NCBI RefSeq assembly: GCF_009909155.2
Contig: NZ_JAAAPM020000007.1
Span: 85,615 to 149,614, forward strand
Reading direction: 5' to 3'
Origin: Flavobacterium undicola
GTDB lineage: Bacteria; Bacteroidota; Bacteroidia; Flavobacteriales; Flavobacteriaceae
Length of the DNA: 64,000 bases
The notes beneath the pieces were generated by a model. It ran no database searches. It saw only the letters and a list, made by a program, of their open reading frames with translations, and was not told where the DNA came from. A program made the position numbers and the translations under genes. This document shows, piece after piece, positions 1 to 9,647 of the stretch; position 1 is the stretch's first letter; each line of letters opens with the position of its first letter.

Positions 1-109
1 ACATGACCATGAAATCTAAGATTACCGTAAATTGGGTAATGGCTAAGATAAAAATAGCAAATTTTTGATAGGAAGTAAAAGGAACTGCTTGTGGTGTTGT
101 GTTCTTCAT
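1..109 (-). CDS. MFS transporter, N-terminal fragment (runs off the left edge)
   Basis: Reading leftwards from an ATG at 107-109, 36 codons are open to the window edge. The peptide starts MKNTTPQAVPFTSYQKF and runs into a hydrophobic helix containing ITQFTVILDFMVM. That helix is the usual first membrane segment of flavobacterial major facilitator permeases of the sugar/drug type. Only about one transmembrane helix is visible, so the substrate cannot be judged. It starts 4 bases after the stop of the small gene at 114-344 and lies downstream of a TetR regulator, so an efflux role under TetR control is likely. The fragment is short, and the family call rests on the single helix plus this context. 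Confidence 0.65.
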   Translation of the reverse strand, partial: MKNTTPQAVPFTSYQKFAIFILAITQFTVILDFMVM

Positions 110-113
110 TTTG

Positions 114-344
114 TTATTCGGTTAGTTCAGCACATTTAAAATCCTCTGCTGTTATCATTTTAATGATTTCTTGTGCATGTAAAGATTTGCTTTCAATTCG
201 CAATACCGAATCAATGTCTTCCAAATCGATATTCCATTGTTCAATTGCCGGATTTGTATTCAATAGCTTGCTTATAATTTGCTTTTCTTTTTCGGTTTTG
301 ATATTGGTACCAAAAATCAAAATGTTGTTAAAATCAGTTTCCAT
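114..344 (-). CDS. small HMA/ferredoxin-fold-like protein
   Basis: This 76-residue protein has alternating strands and helices of the kind found in heavy-metal-associated (HMA) or ferredoxin-like domains: NILIFGTNI strand, KEKQIISKLLN helix, then IEQWNIDLEDIDSVLRIES strands and a second helix. The CxxC metal-binding pair of true HMA domains is absent; the only Cys is near the C-terminus (FKCAEL). It is therefore unlikely to carry metal in the usual way. It sits between the TetR gene (11 bases upstream) and the MFS permease gene (4 bases downstream), so it is probably part of that operon. Its function is unknown and the fold assignment is tentative. Confidence 0.6.
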   Translation of the reverse strand: METDFNNILIFGTNIKTEKEKQIISKLLNTNPAIEQWNIDLEDIDSVLRIESKSLHAQEIIKMITAEDFKCAELTE

Positions 345-355
345 AAGTTATAATT

Positions 356-946
356 TTACGGTGTTAATGCTTTTAGGACTAATTCAAATGTTTCGTCGAT
401 TGTTTTTTTGTTGAGTTTAAAAGGGCCTCCTCCAAAGTTTTTACCGTCTCTTTCAAATCGCAATAAGGAGTATAAAGGCCCATAAGCTACACTCCAAAAT
501 GTTTCTTTTGAGATAGGAATTAATTCCTTTTTCTCCACTGAGTTTTTGAAAAAGGAGCCCATAATAATTTTGAAATCCAATAAGCTTTTTTCTAGAATGT
601 ATTCGCCATAACTAGAGTGGGTTAGGACTTCCCAGCAACTGACTTCAAGCGGTTTGCTTAGCGCAAAACGGATTCTGTTCTCCCATTGTTTGTATAAACC
701 TTCTTTGAACGACATTGAAGGAGAGAAATCTTTAGCCATTTCGTCAAAGAAGTTTTTCCCAATTTCGATTCCAATTTTCTTTATCAAATCGTCTTTGTCT
801 GAATAATAGATGTACAAGGTAGCTACTGATATACTGCTTTCTTTGGCCAGACGGTTCATGCTAAAACCTTCGATGCCTTTTTCAACAAGCAATGCGATGG
901 CTTTTTGTTTAACGATTTCTTCTTTATTGCTATCTCTTGTTCTCAT
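356..946 (-). CDS. TetR/AcrR family transcriptional regulator
   Basis: This 196-residue repressor has the TetR layout. The N-terminal helix-turn-helix spans about residues 8-52 and contains GFSMNRLAKESSISVATLYIYYSDKDDLI, interpretable as FSMNRLAKES for helix 2 and SVATLYIYYSDK for the recognition helix. A helical ligand-binding domain of about 140 residues follows. It is the first gene of a leftward operon with a small HMA-fold protein and an MFS permease, the usual layout of a drug- or toxin-responsive efflux cassette. A -7 box (966-973) and an imperfect dyad (985-998) just upstream suggest autorepression. The ligand cannot be deduced. Confidence 0.9.
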   Translation of the reverse strand: MRTRDSNKEEIVKQKAIALLVEKGIEGFSMNRLAKESSISVATLYIYYSDKDDLIKKIGIEIGKNFFDEMAKDFSPSMSFKEGLYKQWENRIRFALSKPLEVSCWEVLTHSSYGEYILEKSLLDFKIIMGSFFKNSVEKKELIPISKETFWSVAYGPLYSLLRFERDGKNFGGGPFKLNKKTIDETFELVLKALTP

Positions 947-965
947 TCTTTTTTGAATTATGCGA

Positions 966-973
966 CAAAAGTA
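966..973 (-). promoter_or_regulatory. Bacteroidetes -7 promoter box for the tetR operon
   Basis: On the minus strand this reads TACTTTTG, matching the Bacteroidetes -7 consensus TAnnTTTG, 20 bases upstream of the TetR start codon. No clean -33 TTG is seen; that position is occupied by the imperfect dyad at 985-998. Confidence 0.45.
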
Positions 974-984
974 TTAATTATAAA

Positions 985-998
985 TGAATGTTCGTTTA
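985..998. promoter_or_regulatory. possible TetR operator
   Basis: The sequence tgaatgttcgttta is an imperfect dyad (tgaatg / cgttta, four of six positions symmetric). It resembles TetR-family sites of the TGAAyG-nn-CGTTCA type. Its position in the -33 region of the TetR promoter fits autoregulation. This is inference; no binding information is available from sequence. Confidence 0.3.
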
Positions 999-1112
999 CT
1001 TATAATGAAAAATATTTTATATTGTTTAGTTGTTTTGCGACCAAAGATGTTTGCAATAAAGTAAAAAGGAACACAGATTAGAGAAATTTATAAAATTATT
1101 CCAATTACTTAA

Positions 1113-1134
1113 ACCTGCCTGTCGGCAGACAGGT
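1113..1134. repeat. 22-bp palindromic repeat (copy 1)
   Basis: This near-perfect palindrome begins acctgcctgtcgg and closes with cagacaggt. The same element recurs at 57370-57391 in identical form and at 16429-16450 in inverted form with one base change. All three copies lie between genes. It looks like a dispersed REP-like element and is GC-rich against an AT-rich background. The remainder of this gap (about 947-1218) holds the tetR promoter region and nothing else I recognise. Confidence 0.7.
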
Positions 1135-1218
1135 CTGTGTTGCAGTAAAAACCTCAAACTATTATTGAGTTGATGTATAATTTAAAACGGTATTCTTGAA
1201 TTTTTAAAAATAAAGAAC

Positions 1219-1250
1219 AAAAAAAAGACAACCCTTTCGAGTTGTCTTTT
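1219..1250 (-). terminator. rho-independent terminator after icd
   Basis: The inverted repeat aaaagacaac / gttgtctttt has an 8-base loop. On the minus strand it is followed by a run of T residues, 20 bases past the icd stop codon. Confidence 0.75.
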
Positions 1251-1270
1251 GAATATTGGTATAAAAACGA

Positions 1271-3619
<2,349 letters not shown>

Positions 3620-3727
3620 TTATAGAAATAGCGGAATTATGGGATAACTAACTACAAGGCTTTAAAATGTTATTTTTTTAAAGAATAGCTGTTTATTTGA
3701 GGATGTTATCCTTTTAGAGTAAAGTCC

Positions 3728-3758
3728 AAAAAAAAGTCCCGACAACGTCGGGACTTTT
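3728..3758 (-). terminator. rho-independent terminator after rplS
   Basis: This is a 12-base-pair stem (aaaagtcccgac / gtcgggactttt) with a 3-base loop, followed on the minus strand by a long T run. It lies just past the rplS stop codon. Confidence 0.85.
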
Positions 3759-3777
3759 ATGATAAAGAGACAATAAA

Positions 3778-4128
3778 TTATCTTCTTTTGTCTTTGATTT
3801 TTGCTTTCTTACCAGTAAGTTGTCTGAAGTAGAAAATTCTAGCTCTACGTACAGCACCTTTCTTGTTGATTTCAATTTTTTGCAAAGCTGGCAAGTTGAT
3901 AGGGAAGATACGCTCAACACCTACTGAACCTGACATTTTACGAATTGTAAAAGTTTCAGTACTTCCAGTACCTCTTCTTTGAATTACAACTCCTTTAAAG
4001 AACTGAGTTCTAGTTTTTTCACCCTCTTTAATTTCGTAGTAAACTGTGATAGTGTCTCCAGCTCCGAATTCAGGGAAATCTTTTCTTGTAACAAATTCGC
4101 TATTAACGAAATCTACTAAATTTGCCAT
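3778..4128 (-). CDS. rplS: 50S ribosomal protein L19
   Basis: A structural protein of the large ribosomal subunit at the 30S-50S interface. The 116 residues match the family length. The hallmark segments are FPEFGAGDTITVYYEIKEG, RTQFFKGVVIQRRG and TFTIRKMSGSVGVERIFPI, ending in a basic RRARIFYFRQLTGKKAKIKD tail. It lies downstream of trmD on the same strand, preserving the trmD-rplS order common in bacteria, though rpsP and rimM are not present here. A 182-base spacer with word-like repeats separates the two, so rplS may have its own promoter. A strong terminator follows. Confidence 0.97.
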   Translation of the reverse strand: MANLVDFVNSEFVTRKDFPEFGAGDTITVYYEIKEGEKTRTQFFKGVVIQRRGTGSTETFTIRKMSGSVGVERIFPINLPALQKIEINKKGAVRRARIFYFRQLTGKKAKIKDKRR

Positions 4129-4215
4129 TTTAATTGCTAATTATGGTTTTAAATCTAAACAACATTCACGGGTATCGCCAGAGGTTAATTAAATGTGGGT
4201 GCAAAAGTAAAAAAA

Positions 4216-4315
4216 AGTTATGAGTTATCAGTTATGAGTTATGAAATATTTTCGTTAAAAAGTTATGAGTTATTTAAACGGTTACACGCTTAACTCTTAA
4301 CGTATAACTTTTAAC
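4216..4315. repeat. AT-rich word repeat between trmD and rplS
   Basis: The 13-mer agttatgagttat occurs three times (4216-4228, 4230-4242, 4261-4273). A related inverted word, ataacttttaact, closes the region at the end of trmD. It can fold into a long imperfect hairpin and resembles the simple-word intergenic spacers common in flavobacterial genomes. Confidence 0.6.
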
Positions 4316-4991
4316 TTTCCTCCAACAAATCCGGTCTTCTGTTTTTAGTGTGTTCATACGCCATGTCCTCGCGCCATTTGTCAATTTTAGCAAAATTTCC
4401 GCTAGTTAATACTTCGGGAACTTTCCATCCTTTGTAATCTGCTGGGCGGGTATATATTGGTCCTGATAATAAGCCGTCTTGAAAACTATCGGTCAATGCT
4501 GAGGTTTCGTCACTCAAAACTCCTGGAATTAATCGGATTAATGCGTCTGATAAAACTAAAGCTCCTAATTCGCCTCCGCTTAAAACATAATCTCCAATAG
4601 AAATTTCTTTGGTAATAAAATGATCGCGAACTCTTTGATCCACTCCTTTATAATGTCCGCATAGAATAATGATGTTTTCATACATTGACATGGTATTGGC
4701 CATTTTTTGGTTCAAAGTTTCTCCATCAGGCGACATATAAATAATCTCGTCGTATTCTCTTTGCGTTTTTAAATGCGTAATACAGGAGTCAATAGGTTGT
4801 ACCGTCATGACCATTCCTGCTCCGCCTCCATAAGGATAATCATCCACACTTTTTTGTCTGTTGATAGTGTAATCTCTTAAATTATGGATATGAACTTCTA
4901 CGAGACCTTTGTCAATGGCGCGTTTCATAATCGAAGCCTCAAACGGACTGCGTAGCAATTCAGGTAAAACAGTAATAATGTCAATTCGCAT
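4311..4991 (-). CDS. trmD: tRNA (guanine-N1)-methyltransferase
   Basis: Methylates G37 of tRNAs that have G at position 36, using S-adenosylmethionine, and so protects the reading frame. The 226 residues fit the family (about 225-255). Recognisable are the start [13 protein letters not shown], the [11 protein letters not shown] motif near residue 55, [11 protein letters not shown] and the knot-region signature [15 protein letters not shown]. The C-terminus has [23 protein letters not shown] with the conserved HxxI-like DNA/RNA contact replaced by FAKIDKWRE. It lies upstream of rplS on the same strand. Confidence 0.96.
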   Translation of the reverse strand: MRIDIITVLPELLRSPFEASIMKRAIDKGLVEVHIHNLRDYTINRQKSVDDYPYGGGAGMVMTVQPIDSCITHLKTQREYDEIIYMSPDGETLNQKMANTMSMYENIIILCGHYKGVDQRVRDHFITKEISIGDYVLSGGELGALVLSDALIRLIPGVLSDETSALTDSFQDGLLSGPIYTRPADYKGWKVPEVLTSGNFAKIDKWREDMAYEHTKNRRPDLLEES

Positions 4992-5017
4992 GATTGTATA
5001 TCTAAGTTTGGATGGGG

Positions 5018-5025
5018 CAAAGGTA
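5018..5025 (-). promoter_or_regulatory. -7 promoter box for trmD
   Basis: TACCTTTG on the minus strand, 26 bases upstream of the trmD start, matches TAnnTTTG. No convincing -33 partner is seen at standard spacing. Confidence 0.4.
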
Positions 5026-5248
5026 CAAAGTTTTTTTTCAGAAGCTAATCAAGCTATTCACTTCAATATTGTCTTTTTAGAAGAAAGAGAAATAGATTTT
5101 AGACAAATGAAATTTCGAAAAATAGAAGTTGGCTAAAGTAATTCGGACTAAGGATTAGCGAAAAACAGCTTTTTCTTATTAATGTTATTTTTTATATAAA
5201 AGTGTATTGTTTGTTAACTTGGATTGCTTTTTGAATTTAAAAAAACAA

Positions 5249-5256
5249 TACATTTG
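5249..5256 (+). promoter_or_regulatory. -7 promoter box upstream of the L,D-transpeptidase gene
   Basis: TACATTTG matches TAnnTTTG and has a TTG 22 bases upstream. It predicts a leader of about 105 bases that contains a T16 homopolymer near 5289-5304. The rest of the gap from 4992 to 5368 holds the trmD promoter and no gene I can support. Confidence 0.45.
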
Positions 5257-5368
5257 TAGTGTTATTTGTTTGTAATATAGTTAGTTATGTTTTTTTTTTT
5301 TTTTGTTTGGAAAAAGATAATTAATTAAGAATGCTGAAAGATTTTTGTAAAGCTAAAAAAAGAGGGAA

Positions 5369-5986
5369 ATGAAAAGAGTGATTTTAGGGATGCTTACAAT
5401 TGGATTGCTTTGTAGTTTCGGATTTATATCAAAAAAGAATAAAACGACTTCAAGCATAATTCGATCATTAAATACGGCGACTACTGAAGAAAGGATTTTT
5501 GAACAAGTTACGAGAATAAAAGACTTAGTAAAAACGAATCCAAAATTCAATAATGAAATTGCCTTTCTACTTGATATGAGAATCATGTCGGGGAAAAATC
5601 GCTTTTTTGTTTATGACCTAAAAAATGATAAGATTATTGATCAAGGCTTGGTTGCCCATGGTATTGGTTCCGGCTTGTATGGAGAGTTAAAATTTAGTAA
5701 TGAAAATTATTCGTACTGCACTTCATTAGGAAAGTATTATATAGGCAAAAGTTATACAGGCGAATACGGAAAATCATATCGACTGCACGGATTTGAAGAG
5801 ACAAACAGTAATGCTTTTTCGAGAAGTATTGTATTGCATAAATACAATAAAGTACCTTATGAAGAGCAGAATAATATTATATGTAATAGTTTAGGTTGTC
5901 CCATGGTAAATGAAACCTATTATAAAAGAATTGAAAAATTAATAGATGCTTCCAAAGGCAATATTATTCTGGATATTTACTATTGA
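5369..5986 (+). CDS. L,D-transpeptidase catalytic domain family protein (YkuD_2 type)
   Basis: Predicted cell-envelope enzyme related to murein L,D-transpeptidases. The 205-residue protein starts with a hydrophobic export segment (MKRVILGMLTIGLLCSFGFIS). The catalytic region contains VAHGIGSG near residue 95, YRLHGFEETN near 140 and the Cys motif CNSLGCPMVNETYY near 175. The GCPM Cys is the expected nucleophile and HG the expected His. This arrangement is characteristic of the Bacteroidetes YkuD_2 group, whose substrates are not well defined. A promoter box lies at 5249. It is monocistronic, transcribed divergently from trmD. Confidence 0.87.
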   Translation: MKRVILGMLTIGLLCSFGFISKKNKTTSSIIRSLNTATTEERIFEQVTRIKDLVKTNPKFNNEIAFLLDMRIMSGKNRFFVYDLKNDKIIDQGLVAHGIGSGLYGELKFSNENYSYCTSLGKYYIGKSYTGEYGKSYRLHGFEETNSNAFSRSIVLHKYNKVPYEEQNNIICNSLGCPMVNETYYKRIEKLIDASKGNIILDIYY

Positions 5987-6110
5987 AATCTTTCTTATCG
6001 TTTGAACAGTTTTTGTTTTAATCAGGACAAAAGATTTTCTGGACTGATTTAGTTTATTTCTACTTCAAATTTTCTGTTTTGCACATTGGCACATTCTCTA
6101 ATTTAATTTG

Positions 6111-6118
6111 TAAATTTG
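6111..6118 (+). promoter_or_regulatory. -7 promoter box for the PPIase gene
   Basis: TAAATTTG matches TAnnTTTG 24 bases before the start codon, with a TTG 22 bases upstream at 6086-6088. The spacing resembles that of the box at 5249-5256. Confidence 0.5.
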
Positions 6119-6142
6119 CACTTCAATAAAAATTATTAAATA

Positions 6143-7075
6143 ATGGAAAACGGTATATACGCTAAATTCAATACTTCAAAAGGAGCTATTTTAGTGAAAT
6201 TAACACATGATTTAACCCCTGGAACGGTTGGTAACTTTGTAGCATTAGCTGAAGGAAACTTAGAAAACAAAGTAAAACCTCAAGGGACAAAATATTACGA
6301 TGGATTAACTTTTCACAGAGTAATTCCTGATTTTATGATTCAAGGAGGTTGTCCTCTAGGTTCAGGAACAGGAGATCCAGGGTATAAATTTGATGATGAG
6401 TTTCATCCAAGTTTAAAACATGACAAACCAGGAGTTTTAGCGATGGCAAATTCAGGGCCTGGAACAAACGGTTCTCAATTTTACATTACTCACGTACCAA
6501 CTTCTTGGTTAGACGGAAAACACACTGTTTTTGGTCAAGTAATCGAAGGTCAAGATATAGTTGATGCAATTGCTCAAGGAGATGCTTTAGAAGCACTAGA
6601 AATAGTTAGAGTAGGGGAAGAAGCTCAAAAATGGAATGCAGTTGAAGCTTTCCGTTCATTTGAAGGAAACCGTAAAAAACGTTTAGAAGCTGAAAAAAAT
6701 GCTGCTGAAGAAGCAATGGAAAAATTAGCAGCTGGATTTGAAAAAACAGAAAGCGGTTTACGTTACCAATTCATCCAAAAAGGAGAGGGTAAAAAAGCGG
6801 AAAACGGAAAAACAGTTTCTGTACACTACACAGGACAATTACCTGACGGAAAAGTTTTTGATAGCTCTTACCCACGTAAAAAACCAATCGAATTCCCATT
6901 AGGAAGAGGAAATGTAATTGAGGGATGGGACGAAGGTATTGCTTTGTTGCAAGTAGGAGATAAAGCTCGTTTTGTAATTCCTGCTCACTTAGGATATGGA
7001 TCTCGTGGAGCTGGAGGAGTAATTCCACCAAATGCTACTTTGATTTTTGACGTTGAATTGATGGACGTAAAATAA
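6143..7075 (+). CDS. cyclophilin-FKBP fusion peptidyl-prolyl isomerase
   Basis: Two different proline isomerase folds are joined in one 310-residue protein. The cyclophilin domain spans residues 1-160 and shows FHRVIPDFMIQGG, GPGTNGSQFYITHVPTSWLDGKH and FGQVIEGQDIV. A charged helical linker (about 165-205, KKRLEAEKNAAEEAMEKLAAGFEK) leads to an FKBP domain (about 207-310). That domain shows VSVHYTGQLPDGKVFDSSY, GRGNVIEGWDEGI and GYGSRGAGGVIPPNATLIF. No signal peptide is present, so it should act in the cytoplasm as a folding catalyst. The domain order is seen in other Bacteroidetes. It is monocistronic with its own promoter box and terminator. Confidence 0.95.
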   Translation: MENGIYAKFNTSKGAILVKLTHDLTPGTVGNFVALAEGNLENKVKPQGTKYYDGLTFHRVIPDFMIQGGCPLGSGTGDPGYKFDDEFHPSLKHDKPGVLAMANSGPGTNGSQFYITHVPTSWLDGKHTVFGQVIEGQDIVDAIAQGDALEALEIVRVGEEAQKWNAVEAFRSFEGNRKKRLEAEKNAAEEAMEKLAAGFEKTESGLRYQFIQKGEGKKAENGKTVSVHYTGQLPDGKVFDSSYPRKKPIEFPLGRGNVIEGWDEGIALLQVGDKARFVIPAHLGYGSRGAGGVIPPNATLIFDVELMDVK

Positions 7076-7133
7076 TCTTTAGATTTAAGAATTCAGAACG
7101 CAGATTTTAGATTTCGGTTTTGATTCAAATAAT

Positions 7134-7169
7134 AAAAAGTGGTTTTCTAACTGGAAAACCACTTTTTTT
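7134..7169 (+). terminator. rho-independent terminator after the PPIase gene
   Basis: Stem aaaagtggttttc / gaaaaccactttt, a 13-base-pair stem with a 6-base loop, followed by a T run. It lies about 60 bases past the stop and may also serve the convergent gene at 7224-7787. Confidence 0.85.
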
Positions 7170-7223
7170 ATATCTAAATTCTGCCTTCTCTATTCTGTTT
7201 TCTAAATTCTGTAATCTGCTTTC

Positions 7224-7787
7224 TTAGGATTTTTTCCACTTGATATTACAGCCAATGCTTGGTTTCTGGTTTGGATTAATACTTCTATTGTATAAAACAC
7301 CATCTATGGCACCTCGCAAATCACTACCGCTTAACGGAATTCCGTTTCCGGGACGGCTATCGTCCAGTTGTCCGCGATAGACTAATTTGTCTTGTTGGTC
7401 AAACAAATAAAAATCAGGAGTGCAAGCAGCATTATAGGCCTTAGCGACTTCTTGGCTTTCATCATATAAATAAGGGAATTCAAAATTATTCTCGAAAGCA
7501 TATTCGGTCATCAATTCAGGGGCGTCTTGCGGATAATTTACCACATCATTACTTGAAATAGCAATGATGCCAATTCCTTGAACTCTATAATCATTGGCAA
7601 TTCGAACTACTTCTTTTATTACATGGTGCACAAAAGGACAATGATTGCAGATGAAAAACACCAATGTGCCTTTGTTTCCTTTTAAATCAGCAAAAGAAAA
7701 TTGTTCTGTATTGGATTTGGTGTCTTTTAAGTAAAATTCGGGAGCTTGAGTTCCTAATTCGAGCATATTAGATGGAGTTCGTGCCAT
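7224..7787 (-). CDS. thioredoxin-fold protein (AhpC/TSA-like)
   Basis: This 187-residue cytoplasmic protein has a thioredoxin fold with LGTQAPEFYLKDT at the start, LVFFICNHCPFVHHVIKEV near residue 45 and YNAACTPDFYLFD near residue 120. The CNHC pair sits where thioredoxins have their redox CxxC, followed by the unusual PFVHH segment typical of a widespread group annotated simply as thioredoxin family. The cis-Pro is the TP of ACTPDF. It probably reduces disulfides or peroxides; the partner is unknown. It is a single gene, convergent with the PPIase and divergent from csaA. Confidence 0.85.
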   Translation of the reverse strand: MARTPSNMLELGTQAPEFYLKDTKSNTEQFSFADLKGNKGTLVFFICNHCPFVHHVIKEVVRIANDYRVQGIGIIAISSNDVVNYPQDAPELMTEYAFENNFEFPYLYDESQEVAKAYNAACTPDFYLFDQQDKLVYRGQLDDSRPGNGIPLSGSDLRGAIDGVLYNRSINPNQKPSIGCNIKWKKS

Positions 7788-7894
7788 TATTTTATTGTTT
7801 GTTTTAGAGTTTAAAGTTACTAAAATTGCGGGCTATTTGAATGGTATAAACTAATTTTGAATTAGTAATGTTTTTAAAATATTATAATTGATTT

Positions 7895-8236
7895 ATGGAG
7901 AATAATTTGACTTGGGCTGAATTTGAAAAAGTAGCCATGTACGTTGGAACAATACTAGCAGTTAATGATTTTCCTGAAGCGAGAAAGCCTGCTTTTCAAT
8001 TGACTATTGATTTTGGCGAAGTCATCGGAATCAGAAAAACTTCGGCGCAAATCACCAAAAGATATTCTAAAGACGAACTTTTGAATCGTCAAATTGTTGC
8101 TGTAGTCAATTTTCCTAAAAAGCAAATAGGGAAATTTATGAGTGAATGTCTTGTTTTAGGTGCGGTAGGTGAAGAAGGAGATGTTATCCTATTAGCTCCT
8201 GATTTCAAGATTGAAAATGGTTTGCGAATAGGATAA
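7895..8236 (+). CDS. csaA: CsaA-like tRNA-binding protein
   Basis: This 113-residue OB-fold protein is homologous to B. subtilis CsaA and the C-terminal domain of methionyl-tRNA synthetase. Visible features are KVAMYVGTILAVNDFPEARKPAFQL (interpreted as strand-strand-helix), IDFGEVIGIRKTSAQIT, QIVAVVNFPKKQIGKFMSECLVLG and the C-terminal DVILLAPDFKIENGLRIG. The family forms dimers that bind tRNA and has been described as having export-related chaperone activity. The length matches stand-alone CsaA (about 110). It ends 8 bases from the end of the convergent sulfurtransferase gene. Confidence 0.9.
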   Translation: MENNLTWAEFEKVAMYVGTILAVNDFPEARKPAFQLTIDFGEVIGIRKTSAQITKRYSKDELLNRQIVAVVNFPKKQIGKFMSECLVLGAVGEEGDVILLAPDFKIENGLRIG

Positions 8237-8244
8237 CTGCTTTT

Positions 8245-9048
8245 TTATTTTTCTATTGGTAAATCGTGGTCTTGTCCCCATTCGGTCCAGGAACCGTCAT
8301 AAACTGCTTTTAGGTTGTTTGACGAAATTAATTCGTAAGCAATTAAATCAATACAAGCTGTAATTCCGGAACCGCAAGAGAAATATAACGGCTGGTCTTG
8401 ATGTGGGAGTATGTGTCTTAGCTCTTCTTTAGGTAGAAAATGACCATCTTTTATAACTTGAGAAAAAGGTAAGTTTACGGAATTAGGGATGTGTCCGCTT
8501 CTTAGTCCTTCTCGAGGTTCTTCGGTTTCGGCATTAAAGCGGTCTGAAGAACGTGCGTCAATTACAATGGCTTCTTTTGAAGTAACATTATGTAAAATCT
8601 GAAATTTGTTTTTAAACATTTCTGACTTGAAGTGAACTTCGAAATCTCCTTCTCTAAATGATTTTGCACCCACTTTTTCGGTAGCTAAACCTTCTTTTGT
8701 CCAGGCAGGAAATCCTCCATCGAGTACCCATACATTTTCATGTCCCATACTTTTGAATAGATACCATGCTCTTGGACTCGAATAGATTCCTTTAGTGTCA
8801 TAAACCACAATTTTACTATGTTTATTGATTCCAAGTTTTCTTGCTTCGGCAGCAAAAGCTTCTGGTTTTGGTAAGGTATTGGGTAATGAGGTTGAAATAT
8901 CACTAAATTTATTTTTAATATCAAAAGTTCGGGCTCCAATGATTTGTAAATCATGAGGAGGAGTGTCCAAAACTGCATCCAGAATTATTAATTCAGGATT
9001 GTTGATGTTTTCTTGAAGCCAGTTTACAGATACAATTGGAATTTTCAT
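8245..9048 (-). CDS. sulfurtransferase, 3-mercaptopyruvate type
   Basis: This 267-residue protein has two rhodanese domains. The N-terminal domain (about 1-130) is inactive-looking, with VWVLDGGFPAWTKEG. The catalytic C-terminal domain (about 150-265) carries CGSGITAC with the persulfide Cys at about residue 225. CG[S/T]GxT loops are typical of 3-mercaptopyruvate sulfurtransferases, whereas thiosulfate-preferring enzymes usually have CRKGVT. The conserved RSSDRFNAETEEPREGLRSGHIPNSVNLPF segment, split here for description into RSSDRFNAE and GHIPNS, is intact. No signal peptide is visible, so it is probably cytoplasmic. It is a single gene, convergent with csaA. Confidence 0.9.
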   Translation of the reverse strand: MKIPIVSVNWLQENINNPELIILDAVLDTPPHDLQIIGARTFDIKNKFSDISTSLPNTLPKPEAFAAEARKLGINKHSKIVVYDTKGIYSSPRAWYLFKSMGHENVWVLDGGFPAWTKEGLATEKVGAKSFREGDFEVHFKSEMFKNKFQILHNVTSKEAIVIDARSSDRFNAETEEPREGLRSGHIPNSVNLPFSQVIKDGHFLPKEELRHILPHQDQPLYFSCGSGITACIDLIAYELISSNNLKAVYDGSWTEWGQDHDLPIEK

Positions 9049-9136
9049 AGGGATGTTTTTTTTATTGTTAATTGAAAAAAGCTATACTAAGATACAAAAT
9101 TGGAAGTTAACTTGTTTTGTTTTTCTATAATGCAAA

Positions 9137-9166
9137 AAGTCCAAAAACCGAATGATTTTTGGACTT
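9137..9166. terminator. hairpin terminator after the DUF3276 gene
   Basis: An 11-base-pair stem aagtccaaaaa / tttttggactt with an 8-base loop, flanked by A residues on the left. It could terminate leftward transcription from the DUF3276 gene. The T run is short. Confidence 0.55.
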
Positions 9167-9191
9167 AAAGTATTGTTGTGATTTCTAGGAA

Positions 9192-9575
9192 TTAAATATC
9201 GTCAAAATCAATATCTGTAAAACTAGAGGTTTCTGGAATAGATCCGTCAGCAGTCATTCTTTCAGAAGCATATTCTTTTTTGAAATCTTTTTGGTGTCTT
9301 TCAGAGATTACTTCTTCTCCTTTGTGGTTTAAAACGTAAGAAGTCATTTCTTCAAGGATTTCGGTGAAAGCAGCAAAATCTTCTTTGTATAAATATATTT
9401 TGTGTTTTTTAAAATGAAATGAACCATCTTCTTCAGTGAATTTTTTACTTTCGGTAATGGTAATATAATAATCATCCGCTTTTGTAGCTCTCACATCGAA
9501 GAAATAGGTTCTTCGTCCTGCACGTAAAACTTTAGAAAAGATTTCTTCTTTTTCTAACATGTCATTTTCTCTCAT
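9192..9575 (-). CDS. PUR-alpha-like nucleic-acid-binding protein (DUF3276)
   Basis: This 127-residue protein belongs to the bacterial PUR family (DUF3276), whose repeat resembles eukaryotic Pur-alpha single-stranded nucleic-acid binders. The core is IFSKVLRAGRRTYFFDVR, ADDYYITITESKKF and HKIYLYKEDFAAFTEIL, a beta-sheet plus helix PUR repeat. A charged acidic tail ends SFTDIDFDDI. The family is well conserved across Bacteroidetes and is thought to bind DNA or RNA; the target is unknown. A start at 9560 is also possible. It lies 72 bases downstream of the ABC transporter gene, same strand, possibly cotranscribed. Confidence 0.88.
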   Translation of the reverse strand: MRENDMLEKEEIFSKVLRAGRRTYFFDVRATKADDYYITITESKKFTEEDGSFHFKKHKIYLYKEDFAAFTEILEEMTSYVLNHKGEEVISERHQKDFKKEYASERMTADGSIPETSSFTDIDFDDI

Positions 9576-9647
9576 AATCCGTTCTATACAATAATATGGT
9601 TGTTAATTGAACCCAAAAATGATAAAAATATATTTATTAAGCAACAT

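Noticed and set aside
91..414. A 107-codon frame on the plus strand across the HMA-like gene
   Set aside because: Antisense to the 114-344 gene and the MFS start; Ser/Phe/Leu-rich composition typical of a shadow frame.
4909..5136. A 75-codon frame overlapping the 5' end of trmD
   Set aside because: Mostly antisense to trmD and crosses its promoter box.
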